From the NCBI GenBank assembly GCA_947457615.1, contig CANGWK010000009.1:17793-81792 (forward strand): 64,000 nt of DNA. The letters are read 5' to 3'. Positions within the stretch are counted from its first letter, which is position 1, and each line of letters begins with the position of its first letter. The notes under the pieces are model-generated. The model was not told where the DNA came from, ran no database searches, and was given only the letters and a program-made list of their open reading frames with translations. Shown here piece after piece: positions 8,094 through 18,175 of the stretch. Made by a program: the position numbers and the translations under genes. This DNA comes from Flavobacteriaceae bacterium (GTDB taxonomy: Bacteria; Bacteroidota; Bacteroidia; Flavobacteriales; Flavobacteriaceae).

Positions 8094-8131
8094 GGGTAGG
8101 CTAAATCTATATAGATCAGGAGGGAAAGTCC
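8094..8131 (+). other. Possible 5' fragment of an RNase P RNA gene
   Basis: This patch starts GGGTAGGCTAAATC, has the palindrome ATCTATATAGAT, and ends GGAGGGAAAGTCC. It recalls the start of bacterial RNase P RNA, where the P4 strand reads GAGGAAAGTCC. The sequence after GTCC is plain A/T-rich DNA, so no complete rnpB is present. It is either a duplicated fragment or a coincidence. Confidence 0.25.
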
Positions 8132-8196
8132 AAAAATAATACATTTTGCAACAATAATTGCTCAAAAAATAATATAATATGAAAATTATAAAACTA

Positions 8197-8640
8197 TTAT
8201 TGAATGGATTCAATTATATACTTCGTAGTATTTATTTCAAAAGTAAATCCTACGGAATTTCCCATCAATTTATTCCCTAATGGCGATTGTGGAGAAATGG
8301 CTATTATAGTAGTATTTTCAATAGTTATTTTAGGTAAAGCAGCACTAACAAAAAGCAACATACCATTGGTTTGTACCAGACTTCCTAATGAAATTTTAGT
8401 ATTACTAGCAGTAGAGTCAATTTTATCTAAAATTGCTTTTTGACTCAAAATTTCTTGCAATTTATAATTGAGTTTTTCTTGTTCAATGTGCATCATAGAC
8501 AAGGCTGTTTCGTGCTTATCTCCTGCAGAACCTTTTGCATCGTTTTGTGCATCTTCGGTCAAACCGGAAATCATATCCCTAAAAATATCTATTCTATCTT
8601 GAAGAATATGATGGTAACGTTGTAGGACTTGTTGTTTCAT
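8197..8640 (-). CDS. Gre-type transcription elongation factor (GreA/GreB family)
   Basis: The protein has 147 residues. The N-terminal half is a long antiparallel coiled coil (about residues 1-75). The C-terminal half carries the GreA/B FKBP-like pattern ISPQSPLGNKLMGNSVG. At the coiled-coil tip GDKHETA places acidic residues at Asp41 and Glu44, the same numbers as the catalytic acids of E. coli GreA (GDLKENA). This supports insertion into the RNA polymerase secondary channel and stimulation of transcript cleavage. Homologues in Flavobacteria are often mislabelled 3-oxoacyl-ACP synthase. It may be a second Gre paralogue. Confidence 0.8.
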   Translation of the reverse strand: MKQQVLQRYHHILQDRIDIFRDMISGLTEDAQNDAKGSAGDKHETALSMMHIEQEKLNYKLQEILSQKAILDKIDSTASNTKISLGSLVQTNGMLLFVSAALPKITIENTTIIAISPQSPLGNKLMGNSVGFTFEINTTKYIIESIQ

Positions 8641-8735
8641 TTTAGAATTTGTTGAATCTTTAAACTAACTTGGGTTATTAAACTTTTTGACTATACAAAT
8701 CTAAGTTAGTCTAAAAATCTAAAATCCTAAGATTT

Positions 8736-10529
8736 CTAAAAATCAAATTTATAATTAGCACCTGCCAAAACTTGAAGTCCTTGCACAGGATAATTCAACC
8801 AACGTTGGTAGTTTTGGCTAGCCAAATTATTTCCTTTTAAGAAAAATGTTAATCTTTCGTTGTGTTTGTAGCCCACTTGCGCATTCAAATCAAAAAAACT
8901 ATTTAGTGATATCGATTCATTTTTTTCAGGTAATGGTAAAGTATTCCATGGCTGTATAGTAGTCGCTTTAATGACTAATTGGTCCTTTCTTTCTCCCACA
9001 AAAAACACTTTTGCATTGGCATACCATTTTGAATTTATAGTGTAATCTATAAAAGAACTTAACTGAATTCCAGGAAGATTCCATGCTTCTTTTTCGTTTT
9101 TGATTGCATAACTACTCAAAGTTCCATTAACACCAATAGAAATATTTTTAGAAAAATCGGCTTTTAATTCGCCAAAGAAACTAACCGTTTTTAAATTACC
9201 ATAAACAACTCCGAACGAATTTCCGTTGGCATATCCAGAAGTATTACTATTTGAAAAATCAAAAACATTATTTTTGAATAATGCTTTGTTGTCTTCATTT
9301 TTAATCGAACCTCGAATATTATATCCAATTGCATTAGCCAATTTTCCTTTTAGACCAACATAAATATCAAATTTTTGATCGGTTGGAGTAACTATTAAAG
9401 TTGGTGATACAAAGAAATTTTCTTGTGCAAAATCTTGGTATGTGTTTTGTTTCAATTCTCCTTCAGCCCCAGCATAAGCAATCATTAAATCGTCAACAAC
9501 TTTATAGGAACCAGTAATATTTGGATAAACAAACAACTTGTTTTTGGATTCTGAATTAAGGGTTTCGATAGCCATACTATAGAAAATACCTATCCCAAAA
9601 TTAACCGAAAAATCGTCTTTGTTAATTTTAAAACTTGGTTGGAATCCAAAATTAGTGTATCCATTTTTTAAGGATGCTGTATCAAAATAATCTTTTTGAA
9701 AACTTCCATTAAGGTAATCTAATACAAAATTTGTTTTCAGTTTTACATCCATAACATCAAACTGAAAAGTAGGTTTTATTATTAAACGATTTTCAGTAGA
9801 AGAAAAAGCATCCGAAAAATGACTGAATTTAATAGTTGCATCTTTAAAAACGCTTTCCCCAATAGCTATTCTTCCACCTATATATATATTTTGAAATGTT
9901 TGTTTTGGGTTAATTTTGTTAAGGAAAACATCCTTAATGTCTGCAGTTAAATTTTCATATAAAGATGGATCTAAACCATACCAATTGTAGGTTTGACGTT
10001 GGTAACCCAAATCGCCATTCCATGAAATATTATTAGATTTACTGCCATAAGTTGCATCTAGAGCTGTATTAGAAAAATTATTTTCTAATTCTACATTTTT
10101 AATACGCCCTAGTGAAGAAAGATGGCGCAACATGGCTCCTATATAATCGCCATTTTCTAATGTTTGTGTAACAAATAATTCTGCATTAATTGTTCCGTAA
10201 TTGCCTGCCGCTAAAGTAGCATAATTTGTAAATAATTTTTCTTTTGCACCATTTTCTACACCTGCTGCTTTCCCTTTGGAAGGTGCAAAAGTCGATGCCA
10301 CAGGAAATGAAAAAATAGAATACTGAATTACTTCTTTTTTCGAATTATCTTCATCGTCTAAAGTTGGAGTTTCTTTCACTTTAAAAGCATCCGAAATAGT
10401 CGGCGTGTAGGCTTTAACTACATTCACTATTTCGGTTCCGATGTTTTCGTCTTTCTTTTGGGCAATAGAAATTTGAGAGCACAAAAGAACTACTATTATT
10501 AGGATTTTATATTGAAATTTGATTTTCAT
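8736..10529 (-). CDS. Outer-membrane beta-barrel protein, TonB-receptor-like
   Basis: A 597-residue protein with a signal peptide ending at IAQ (about residue 24) and many alternating amphipathic strands ending in Phe (ANYKFDF), as in outer-membrane barrels. C-terminal features such as FFLKGNNLASQNYQRW resemble TonB-dependent receptors. I do not see a clear plug domain; the N-terminal 70 residues (IVNVVKAYTPTISDAFKVKETP) are too short, so it may be a plugless barrel. It follows the large TPR gene by 49 bases in the same direction, so the two are probably co-transcribed and act together in the envelope. Confidence 0.8.
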   Translation of the reverse strand: MKIKFQYKILIIVVLLCSQISIAQKKDENIGTEIVNVVKAYTPTISDAFKVKETPTLDDEDNSKKEVIQYSIFSFPVASTFAPSKGKAAGVENGAKEKLFTNYATLAAGNYGTINAELFVTQTLENGDYIGAMLRHLSSLGRIKNVELENNFSNTALDATYGSKSNNISWNGDLGYQRQTYNWYGLDPSLYENLTADIKDVFLNKINPKQTFQNIYIGGRIAIGESVFKDATIKFSHFSDAFSSTENRLIIKPTFQFDVMDVKLKTNFVLDYLNGSFQKDYFDTASLKNGYTNFGFQPSFKINKDDFSVNFGIGIFYSMAIETLNSESKNKLFVYPNITGSYKVVDDLMIAYAGAEGELKQNTYQDFAQENFFVSPTLIVTPTDQKFDIYVGLKGKLANAIGYNIRGSIKNEDNKALFKNNVFDFSNSNTSGYANGNSFGVVYGNLKTVSFFGELKADFSKNISIGVNGTLSSYAIKNEKEAWNLPGIQLSSFIDYTINSKWYANAKVFFVGERKDQLVIKATTIQPWNTLPLPEKNESISLNSFFDLNAQVGYKHNERLTFFLKGNNLASQNYQRWLNYPVQGLQVLAGANYKFDF

Positions 10530-10578
10530 GTTAATTTATTTATCTGTTACACAAAGTTTTAACTGATTTACAAAAGTT

Positions 10579-13500
10579 TTATTTATCTATGATAGACGAA
10601 TTCGTTTTACTTTCTTCTACTTTAATTGCTTCTAATTCGGCTTGGGCTTCTTGCACTACCTCTGGGAAATCGTTGAAATTCTCGATAACACTATCCAAAA
10701 TAGTAGTCGCTTGAAAACTGTCTTTTAATCCATAATAGTTTTTAGCCATCACTACTAAACCTCGGGCTCCAAAGAATTTATAACCCGAATAATCTTTAGC
10801 CAATTTCTGAACTGTTTTATTAGAATCGGCGAATTTTCCATCTTTATTTTTAAAATAAGCATCATAAAACAGAGCCTCCGCAGCCAATTCTCCTTTAGCA
10901 ATTTTCAACAAACTAGCATAAGCCGATCTAGCCTTAACATCGTCATTTGCTTTTATTGCCGAACGTGCTACTATGATTTGTGCGTCACTTTTTACTTTGT
11001 CATCTGTTTTTGTATTCGAAATTACTTTATCGGCATAAACCACAGCATTCTGATAATCCTTTTGATCGTAATAAGCACGCATTAAATTAGCTTGTGCAAA
11101 GGTTACGTTTTGAGGAAAATCTGCTTCGCTTTCTAATCGTTTCAAAACCGGAATTGCATTTACAAAATCATCTTTTTTTAAATGAATTTCACATAAGCGC
11201 GCCAATGCCTGTTCGGTAAATTCACTTTTAGATTGCGCTATAACATATTCATAATTTGGAATTGCATTGGCTTCCAAACCATCTACATAATAGGACTGTG
11301 CCAAATAAAAATTCGCTTTCAAGGCATGAATTCCTTTTGGAAATTTCGCAACATATCCACTTAAAGTAGCAATAGCTTGTTTAGTGTTATTTTGTAAATA
11401 TTGTTTTTCGGCAGCTTCATAAGTATCGTTATCTAAATCTGCATCCGAAACTTCTACAAAATCTAAAGTCCTTACCCAAGAAGCATATTCGTCTACTTTT
11501 CCATTATCTATATAAATCAATCGTGCTGTTGAAACTGCTTCAAGAGCCTCAGAAGATCTTGGATAATCGGCTGCAACTTTTTTGAATTTAGCAATAGCCA
11601 AATCATCTTTATCGGCATTATAATAAATTAATCCTTCTCTCAAAACAGATTTTGAAGCATAGGAACTATTTTTATACTCACTCAATAATTGGTCGTAGGT
11701 TTTAATTGCCAGGTCCGCTTTGTTTTCGGTAACATAAGTATTACCCAACTCAAACAAGGCATCATCCCGGTATTGCGACTTCTTAAAAGTTAATAAAAAT
11801 TTATTAAAATCTTCAATTTTTTTGTCATTTTTACTTACAAATCCATAACTAATTGCTTTTTGAAATGCTGCATAATCTGCATCCACACTTTTCAATTCTA
11901 TAGCTTTATTATAAGCATCCATTGCAGGCCAATATTTGGAAGTAACAAATCGGCTATCTCCTAATCGCAAATAAGCATCATTTAATCGGATCATATCCTC
12001 TTTGGAAACATCAATATAACTTTGGAAGTAATTTCCAGCTTGATCGTATTCTTTTTGTTTGAAATAACAATACGCAATATTGTAATTTAGGTTTTTAAAT
12101 TCCGGTGTGCTTTTAGATTCTACGCTACCCTCAAATTGCTTAAAGCTCAACAAAGCATCTTTAAAATTATCTAATGTATATTCGGTTTCAGCTTTCCAAA
12201 AGGTGGCACGAGCTGAGAATTTAGCATCCTTTTGAACTCCAATTGAAGTTACAAAAATCTTTTGTGCATCTTGGTAATTTCCATCTGTAAACAACTCTAA
12301 TCCACGATAAAATGTTACTTTTTGGTATGCCAATCTATTTTCTGGATTTTTATTTTTTTCCAATAAAACTAGTGCTTCTTTATAATTTTTTGAAGTGATA
12401 TAGGAATTAATCAACAAACTTTCTATTTCATTTTTGCTTGGAGAATTAGGATATTTTTTTAAAAAAGAACTCAAAACATCTGGTACTGATTGGTAGGAAT
12501 TTCCTATTTCATAGCTAATTTTAGCATAATTCAAATGGGCATCTTCTTGAATTTTCTTATTGAAATCCATTTCTGAAGCTGCTTTAAAAGCATTTAAAGC
12601 CTGTTGCTTTTTGTCCGTATTCATATAACTTTGCCCCAAATGATAGTAAGCATTTTGCGCAACAAAATCTTTTCCATCAATGATTTTATTGAATTGCGAA
12701 ATGGCATTTTCATACTCTTTTTGTTGGTAATAGGCATATCCTAATTGGTAAAAATCGGTGTTGCTCCATTTTCCTTTTTTACCAATGTATAGTTTCAAAT
12801 ACGGAAGGGCCTCATCGTATTTATATAAATTGAAATAACTTTCACCAATAATTTTATTCAATTCCGATTTTTCAGTCGCATTGGATTTAGTCATGGCTGC
12901 CTTACCCAAATCAATTGCTTTTTGGAAGTTTCCTGACTTGAAATTCATGTCCGCTTGAAAATAAGATAACTTTTCTTTGTATTTTTCTTCGCTAGAAACT
13001 TGGTCAAAATATTTGGTAGCTTCTTTGTAATCGTTTCCTTCATAAGCCATAAATCCTAAGTAATATTTAGCTTGGGAACCATATTCTTTAGAATTTGCAA
13101 CTTTATTTAAATAAGTGGTAGCTTCTTTTTTATTTTTGGCAGAAAAATAGGCATATCCTTTTTGGAAATTGTATTTTTCTAACTCATCATAGGTTAAGGC
13201 ACTTTCATCAATTTTGTCAAAATAGTTCAAGGCTTGAGGAAAGTTTCCATTTTCAAAATAATAGGTTGCAACTTCAACATAAGCCTGATTTTGTTTAGTG
13301 CTAGTAGGAAAATTAGTTACAAAATCTTGCATTAATTTATCTGCATCCGACTGGTTCAATCGAATAGCACAAATGGCAATATAATATGCACATTCTGACT
13401 GGATTTCTTGTTGTTTATTATTTTGTTGTGCTTTTTCAAATAAAATTTGAGCTGCTAAATATTGTTTGTCTTGATACAACGAAACCGCTTTATCCATTTC

Positions 13501-13596
13501 AGACAACTGGTTAGTATAAATTGCTGTTTCTTGCCCTAATATAGTTGCTCCCGAAACCAATAAATTTAATAGTAAAAAAGCTGTTATTTTTCGCAT
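10579..13596 (-). CDS. Large exported tetratricopeptide-repeat protein
   Basis: The protein has 1,005 residues, with a signal peptide (MRKITAFLLLNLLVSGATILGQ) and then almost continuous TPR-type helical repeats, for example AYYYLGQSYMNTDK-like and YYQQKEYENAISQF units. It is expected in the periplasm, or lipid-free at the outer membrane, as a protein-binding scaffold. It is first in a two-gene unit with the downstream barrel. This gene pair divergent from ftsE is, as far as I recall, common in Flavobacteria. The precise role is unknown. Confidence 0.85.
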   Translation of the reverse strand: MRKITAFLLLNLLVSGATILGQETAIYTNQLSEMDKAVSLYQDKQYLAAQILFEKAQQNNKQQEIQSECAYYIAICAIRLNQSDADKLMQDFVTNFPTSTKQNQAYVEVATYYFENGNFPQALNYFDKIDESALTYDELEKYNFQKGYAYFSAKNKKEATTYLNKVANSKEYGSQAKYYLGFMAYEGNDYKEATKYFDQVSSEEKYKEKLSYFQADMNFKSGNFQKAIDLGKAAMTKSNATEKSELNKIIGESYFNLYKYDEALPYLKLYIGKKGKWSNTDFYQLGYAYYQQKEYENAISQFNKIIDGKDFVAQNAYYHLGQSYMNTDKKQQALNAFKAASEMDFNKKIQEDAHLNYAKISYEIGNSYQSVPDVLSSFLKKYPNSPSKNEIESLLINSYITSKNYKEALVLLEKNKNPENRLAYQKVTFYRGLELFTDGNYQDAQKIFVTSIGVQKDAKFSARATFWKAETEYTLDNFKDALLSFKQFEGSVESKSTPEFKNLNYNIAYCYFKQKEYDQAGNYFQSYIDVSKEDMIRLNDAYLRLGDSRFVTSKYWPAMDAYNKAIELKSVDADYAAFQKAISYGFVSKNDKKIEDFNKFLLTFKKSQYRDDALFELGNTYVTENKADLAIKTYDQLLSEYKNSSYASKSVLREGLIYYNADKDDLAIAKFKKVAADYPRSSEALEAVSTARLIYIDNGKVDEYASWVRTLDFVEVSDADLDNDTYEAAEKQYLQNNTKQAIATLSGYVAKFPKGIHALKANFYLAQSYYVDGLEANAIPNYEYVIAQSKSEFTEQALARLCEIHLKKDDFVNAIPVLKRLESEADFPQNVTFAQANLMRAYYDQKDYQNAVVYADKVISNTKTDDKVKSDAQIIVARSAIKANDDVKARSAYASLLKIAKGELAAEALFYDAYFKNKDGKFADSNKTVQKLAKDYSGYKFFGARGLVVMAKNYYGLKDSFQATTILDSVIENFNDFPEVVQEAQAELEAIKVEESKTNSSIIDK

Positions 13597-13853
13597 AGTA
13601 TGGAATTTAAAAGTAATTCAAAAGTAGTACTGTACAAATTATAACGAGAGATAGTAGGTATTTATTATAAACATTTTTCTTAACAATTGTTTTAATACTG
13701 ATTGATGGATATATGAATTGATAATTTATAAATGATAAATCTATTAACTCATTTTCTATTATCTAGTATCTACACTCTATTTTCTTTTTGTTGAAATTTA
13801 TTTTGAAAACCTACGTTATCTTATTACTTTTACCCAATAAACAAATTTTTTCT

Positions 13854-14537
13854 ATGTCAAATCCTGTATTATCTTTAAAAGACGTTACTATTTATCAAGA
13901 AAACAAAGTGATTTTATCTCAGATAAATCTTGAAGTAAATCATGGTGAATTCCTTTACATCATTGGAAAAACTGGTAGTGGAAAAAGTAGTTTTATGAAA
14001 ACTCTTTATGGCGATTTGCCACTTACGGAAGGCGAAGGTCATATTGTAGAATACGATTTGGCAACGTTACAAGAAAAAGATATTCCTTATTTAAGAAGAA
14101 AAATCGGAATTGTTTTTCAAGATTTTAAATTGCTTCCGGACAGAAATGTAAATGAAAATATGCTTTTTGTTTTAAAAGCAACAGGCTGGACTGATGCTGT
14201 AGAAATGCAAAATAAAATTGATGAAGTTTTAGATAAAGTTGGTATGAAAGACTTTGCCAATCAAATGCCACACCAACTATCCGGTGGTGAACAACAACGT
14301 GTAGCCATTGCAAGAGCTTTACTTAACGATCCCGAATTAATTCTTGCTGATGAACCTACAGGGAATCTTGATCCACAAACAAGTGTGGAAGTTCTAGATG
14401 TGTTGAAAAATATAAATTCTAATGGTAAAACCATTATTATGGCAACTCATGATTATGCTTTACTGATGAAATTTCCATCTAAAACATTGAAATGTGAGGG
14501 AGGCTCTATTTTTGAAGTGGTTCAGAGATCCGTATAA
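13854..14537 (+). CDS. ftsE: Cell-division ABC ATP-binding protein FtsE
   Basis: This 227-residue ATPase has Walker A GKTGSGKS (residues 38-45), the signature LSGGEQQR, Walker [14 protein letters not shown] and the switch His in MATHDYALL. It is the cytoplasmic partner of FtsX, and the pair controls peptidoglycan hydrolases at division. ftsX is not adjacent. The start at 13854 ([10 protein letters not shown]) is chosen because a start at 13788 would add a 22-residue hydrophobic segment unusual for FtsE. The upstream 257 bases to the TPR gene are A/T-rich with no other gene seen. Confidence 0.88.
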   Translation: MSNPVLSLKDVTIYQENKVILSQINLEVNHGEFLYIIGKTGSGKSSFMKTLYGDLPLTEGEGHIVEYDLATLQEKDIPYLRRKIGIVFQDFKLLPDRNVNENMLFVLKATGWTDAVEMQNKIDEVLDKVGMKDFANQMPHQLSGGEQQRVAIARALLNDPELILADEPTGNLDPQTSVEVLDVLKNINSNGKTIIMATHDYALLMKFPSKTLKCEGGSIFEVVQRSV

Positions 14538-14571
14538 TCTTGAATTATTTAACCTTTACGACAAGCAATAA

Positions 14572-15453
14572 ATGCTATCCATTTTAATACCTACATACAA
14601 CTATACAATTTTTGATTTAGTATTTGAACTTAAAAATCAATGTGATTGTTTAGGTATTAATTATGAAATAATTTGCCAAGACGATAAATCAAATCCATTA
14701 TATAATATTGAAAATGATAAAATTAATAGTTTGGGGAATTGTCAATTTAATACTAATTCTGAAAATTATGGAAGGGCAAAAAATCGTAATAAATTAGCAG
14801 AAAATTCAAAGTATGAGTATTTACTTTTTTTGGATGCTGATACCTTTCCTATTGAGAAAAATTTTATTTCAAAATATCTTTCCGAAATTAATGAAGCTGC
14901 AACTATAGTTTATGGAGGAATCCACTACATAGATAAAAAACCTGCTAATGATAAATTATTGCGATGGATTTATGGAAAAAAAAGAGAGGCATTAACAGTT
15001 AGTCAAAGAAATAAAAATAGTTATCTATCCTTCTTAACATTGAATTTTTTAATTCATAAAGAAGTTTTTAAAAAAGTTAATTTCAATGAATCCATTCCAA
15101 ATTTAAGACACGAGGACACTTTGTTTTCTTATGAATTAATGAAAAACAATATTCCAATAAAGCACATTGAAAACCCAGTTTTTCATTTGGGTATAGATGA
15201 ATTCAATAGTGCTTTAAAAAAAGAACATGAATCTTTAATAGCTTTAAAAAATTTATTAGAAAATAAATTACTCCCCCCTGAATATTTGAAAATTTCGAAT
15301 CTATATTCAAAAATTAGAAAATATCAAATTAGGCTTATAATTCTATACTCTTTCAAAATACTAAAACCAGTATTATTAAAAAATATTTCTAGCTCAAAAC
15401 CATCATTAGTTTTGTTTGACATTTACAGAGTTGGTTACATTTGTAGTCTTTAA
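14572..15453 (+). CDS. Family 2 glycosyltransferase
   Basis: The protein has 293 residues and a GT-A fold start (MLSILIPTYNYTIFDL). The nucleotide-sugar Asp segment is EIICQDDKS, the DxD-type metal motif is FLDADTFP near residue 85, and an acceptor-side acidic motif HEDTLFSYEL follows. It should transfer a sugar from a nucleotide donor onto a glycan acceptor in the cytoplasm. It lies 34 bases after ftsE on the same strand and faces the next gene. Base composition is visibly more A/T-rich than that of ftsE, consistent with an acquired glycan gene. The substrate is unknown. Confidence 0.88.
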   Translation: MLSILIPTYNYTIFDLVFELKNQCDCLGINYEIICQDDKSNPLYNIENDKINSLGNCQFNTNSENYGRAKNRNKLAENSKYEYLLFLDADTFPIEKNFISKYLSEINEAATIVYGGIHYIDKKPANDKLLRWIYGKKREALTVSQRNKNSYLSFLTLNFLIHKEVFKKVNFNESIPNLRHEDTLFSYELMKNNIPIKHIENPVFHLGIDEFNSALKKEHESLIALKNLLENKLLPPEYLKISNLYSKIRKYQIRLIILYSFKILKPVLLKNISSSKPSLVLFDIYRVGYICSL

Positions 15454-15461
15454 AGTATGAA

Positions 15462-16559
15462 CTAGTTTGTTGTTTTAGAAGTAATAAGTGAATTCCACTG
15501 ATTCATTATTAAATCAATATCATATTTTTTGGAATGTTTTTTCGCAGTAGCTCCCATTTTTTCTCTTAATTCTTTGCTTTCAATTAATTTTTGAAGTGTA
15601 ATTACAAATGCAGATTGATCTCCATCTTGAATTAAAAATCCATTTTCATTATTTGTTATAATTGCCCTTGGACCGCATGGACAGTCGTAAGCAATTGTAG
15701 GCAAACCACACGCCATGGCTTCTAATAATACCATTGGGAATGCCTCGTATCTTGAAGTCATAACATAAATAGAAGATTCTAAATATTTTTGTTCAATATC
15801 CTTTACGGGCTCAAAAAAATCAACCGAATCCGAAATTCCTAATTGATTTACAACCTCGTTAAAATTATATTGGTCGGAAGATTTTCCATAAATTTCCACT
15901 TTCCAGTCGGGATAATCTGGTGAAACACGCTTCCAAATTTCGAAAAATCTATCCAATCCTTTTTCATAAGAATGTCTGGATACAATCAATATTTTTTTTG
16001 AAGATAAATCGGATACTCTTTCGGTTTGTAACCAGATTGGATTAGGAATTATTTTACCATTCGGTATATTCCATTCCAATAAACTTTCTTTCGATAAAGC
16101 TACAAATTCAAGCATTCTTTTAGCACCAAATCTATTAAACCAATAGTTAAACTTTGGAATCCAGTTTGAAACAAAATTTCGGTTTTTTTGGCTTAACTCA
16201 ACAAAAATAGAATTATGACATTCGTAAATTATCCTTCTATTTCTAACACTTAAAGAAATAAGCAAAGCTTTAGGAATACTATCCGCAACAATCAAAACAT
16301 CCGGATTTACAAGTTTAACTACACGACTAACCTCTTTAATATATTTAGTAACAAACTGAATTCTATTACCACTTAAATCAATATCAAATAAATTTATTTT
16401 ACTATTCAAAGGATAAAACAAAGAAGTATTCCCGTTGTTTTGAGTTAAAATGGATACATCATGTTTAAAATGTTCTACTAGATAATTAGCTTTTAGACTT
16501 AAAACACGCTCTAAACCACCTTCAGCATTAATTTTTGGCACTAAATAGAGTATTCTCAT
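15462..16559 (-). CDS. Family 4 glycosyltransferase
   Basis: The protein has 365 residues with the GT-B layout. The N-terminal domain begins MRILYLVPKINAEGGLERV. The C-terminal donor domain carries the E-x7-E type motif in YEAFPMVLLEAMACGLPTI and then DCPCGPRAIITNNENGFL. It probably adds a hexose or similar sugar to lipid-linked glycan. It ends 8 bases from the convergent GT2 gene and is downstream of the FdtA-like gene in the same direction. The specificity cannot be read from the sequence. Confidence 0.9.
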   Translation of the reverse strand: MRILYLVPKINAEGGLERVLSLKANYLVEHFKHDVSILTQNNGNTSLFYPLNSKINLFDIDLSGNRIQFVTKYIKEVSRVVKLVNPDVLIVADSIPKALLISLSVRNRRIIYECHNSIFVELSQKNRNFVSNWIPKFNYWFNRFGAKRMLEFVALSKESLLEWNIPNGKIIPNPIWLQTERVSDLSSKKILIVSRHSYEKGLDRFFEIWKRVSPDYPDWKVEIYGKSSDQYNFNEVVNQLGISDSVDFFEPVKDIEQKYLESSIYVMTSRYEAFPMVLLEAMACGLPTIAYDCPCGPRAIITNNENGFLIQDGDQSAFVITLQKLIESKELREKMGATAKKHSKKYDIDLIMNQWNSLITSKTTN

Positions 16560-16639
16560 AATTTAATTATTCAACTTATCTAGGAATCTCGAGTTACAAA
16601 ATTTCCAATATTAATGTATTTTCCTTATTTATAAAAAAA

Positions 16640-17035
16640 TTAAAGTTTTATATAATCTAAAAAATCATCATAATTACGAATGTAGTCTTCTTCATTAAAA
16701 ACATCGGAAGCCAATACAAGACAAACGGCTCCAGAAGAAAAATTTCCTAACTCTCTCCAAATATTTTTATGGATAAGCAATCCTTTATCAGGCTTGTTTA
16801 AAGTAACTGTTTGCTCTGTAATTCCATCTTTTAACACCACGTCAAAACTTCCAGATAAAGCAACTAAAAACTCTAATTGATCTATGTGGGAATGCCCTCC
16901 TCGATGGGCAGTGCTAGGAATATCAAATAAATAATAAACTCTTTTAATTTCATAAGGGACTACTTCTTTTTCAATTATTGCTAAATTACCGCGGTAATCT
17001 TCTACTTTAGGAATATTTATTAATTCTATATTCAT
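16640..17035 (-). CDS. Sugar 3,4-ketoisomerase (FdtA/QdtA-like cupin)
   Basis: This 131-residue single-domain cupin has the family pattern YRGNLAIIEKEVVPYEIKRVYY, then HRGGHSHIDQLEFLVALSG with the histidines of the active site. Family members convert dTDP-4-keto-6-deoxyglucose to the 3-keto sugar, the step before transamination to Fuc3N or Qui3N. The partner aminotransferase lies 6.7 kb away (23758-24852). Its ATG overlaps the stop of the upstream glycosyltransferase (TAATG), so the two are translationally coupled. FdtA and QdtA cannot be separated by eye. Confidence 0.85.
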   Translation of the reverse strand: MNIELINIPKVEDYRGNLAIIEKEVVPYEIKRVYYLFDIPSTAHRGGHSHIDQLEFLVALSGSFDVVLKDGITEQTVTLNKPDKGLLIHKNIWRELGNFSSGAVCLVLASDVFNEEDYIRNYDDFLDYIKL

Positions 17036-18138
17036 TAATTTAGTTTATTAAAAAGTTTCAACCATTGGGCACCTATTGTATTTAATGCAAATTGATTAAC
17101 ACTAGGTTTTGCATTTTTTTTACATTGTAAATATAATTCATTATTTGAAACCATTTCGTTTAAAGCCAGAGTCAATTGCTCTTCATTTTGATTTTCAACT
17201 AATAGTCCGTTAAAACGATTTACAATTATTTCACTTGGACCAGATAAACAGTCAAATGCAACTACTGGGGTTTCGCAAGCTAATGATTCTAATAAAACCG
17301 TTGGAAAACCTTCATTTTTACTTGACAAAACAGTAAAAAGTGCTTGTTCGTAATATGGAAATGGATTGGACAAACTGCCTTTAAAAATAATATTATTTGA
17401 TAAATCAATATCGAGGACAAGCTGCTTTAAACTAGAAATCAAAATTCCCTCACCAATAATTACTAATTTGATGTTTTTATTAGGCAATTCGGATTTAGAA
17501 TAGACCTTAATCAATTTATCAAATTGTTTTACATCGTTATGCATATTTCCTACAGCCAAAACATATTGAAAATTCAACTCTAAATTTTCTTTAGATTTCA
17601 GCTCTATATAATCTAAATCAATTGGATTATATAGTGTTTGAACTTGATTAAAATTGTATTTAGAAATAATTATGTTTTTAATTCCATCAGAAACCGCAAT
17701 GATTTTATAACATTTATTGTAAATATATTTTGATAAAAAATTAATTTTAGGAAAGTACAAATCAATCATATAGCTATGAACAACTTTTATTACTGGCGCA
17801 TTATATATAAATTTATTAATAATCAATTCCTGCAACTGGTTACTATTAACACGAGTATCAATTATAAAATCAAATTTATTTTTTCTAAAAAATTTATATA
17901 AAATAAAAAAACGATGAAATCTATCGTGTAAATTAAATGCCCCCTTTTTTAGTTTTCCTAAATTTAAGACATCACCCGAAAATTCATATTTAATATTATC
18001 TAATACCAAAACGTGATGCACATTGCAATTATTTTTTTCGAAAAACTGCGATAAAACAGCCGAACAACGCTCTGCACCACCACCAGCTAATTGATCAGAA
18101 ACCAAACAAATTTTATATTTCTCAAAGGAACTATTCAC
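17035..18138 (-). CDS. Family 4 glycosyltransferase
   Basis: The protein has 367 residues and a GT-B fold: a Gly-rich N-terminal loop (LVSDQLAGGGAERCSAVL) and a C-terminal donor domain with NEGFPTVLLESLACETPVVAF and GPSEIIVNRFNGLLV. It shares its stop with the start of the FdtA-like gene. It is divergent from the 18176 gene, with only 37 bases between the starts, so both promoters must be squeezed into that gap or lie within coding sequence. The acceptor and sugar are unknown. Confidence 0.9.
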   Translation of the reverse strand: MNSSFEKYKICLVSDQLAGGGAERCSAVLSQFFEKNNCNVHHVLVLDNIKYEFSGDVLNLGKLKKGAFNLHDRFHRFFILYKFFRKNKFDFIIDTRVNSNQLQELIINKFIYNAPVIKVVHSYMIDLYFPKINFLSKYIYNKCYKIIAVSDGIKNIIISKYNFNQVQTLYNPIDLDYIELKSKENLELNFQYVLAVGNMHNDVKQFDKLIKVYSKSELPNKNIKLVIIGEGILISSLKQLVLDIDLSNNIIFKGSLSNPFPYYEQALFTVLSSKNEGFPTVLLESLACETPVVAFDCLSGPSEIIVNRFNGLLVENQNEEQLTLALNEMVSNNELYLQCKKNAKPSVNQFALNTIGAQWLKLFNKLN

Positions 18139-18175
18139 TAATTTTGACTATTTTAGCAACAAATATAAGCAATAA

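Noticed and set aside
16560..16639. A possible terminator between the GT4 gene and the FdtA-like gene
   Set aside because: No stable stem is visible; these genes are better seen as one minus-strand unit.
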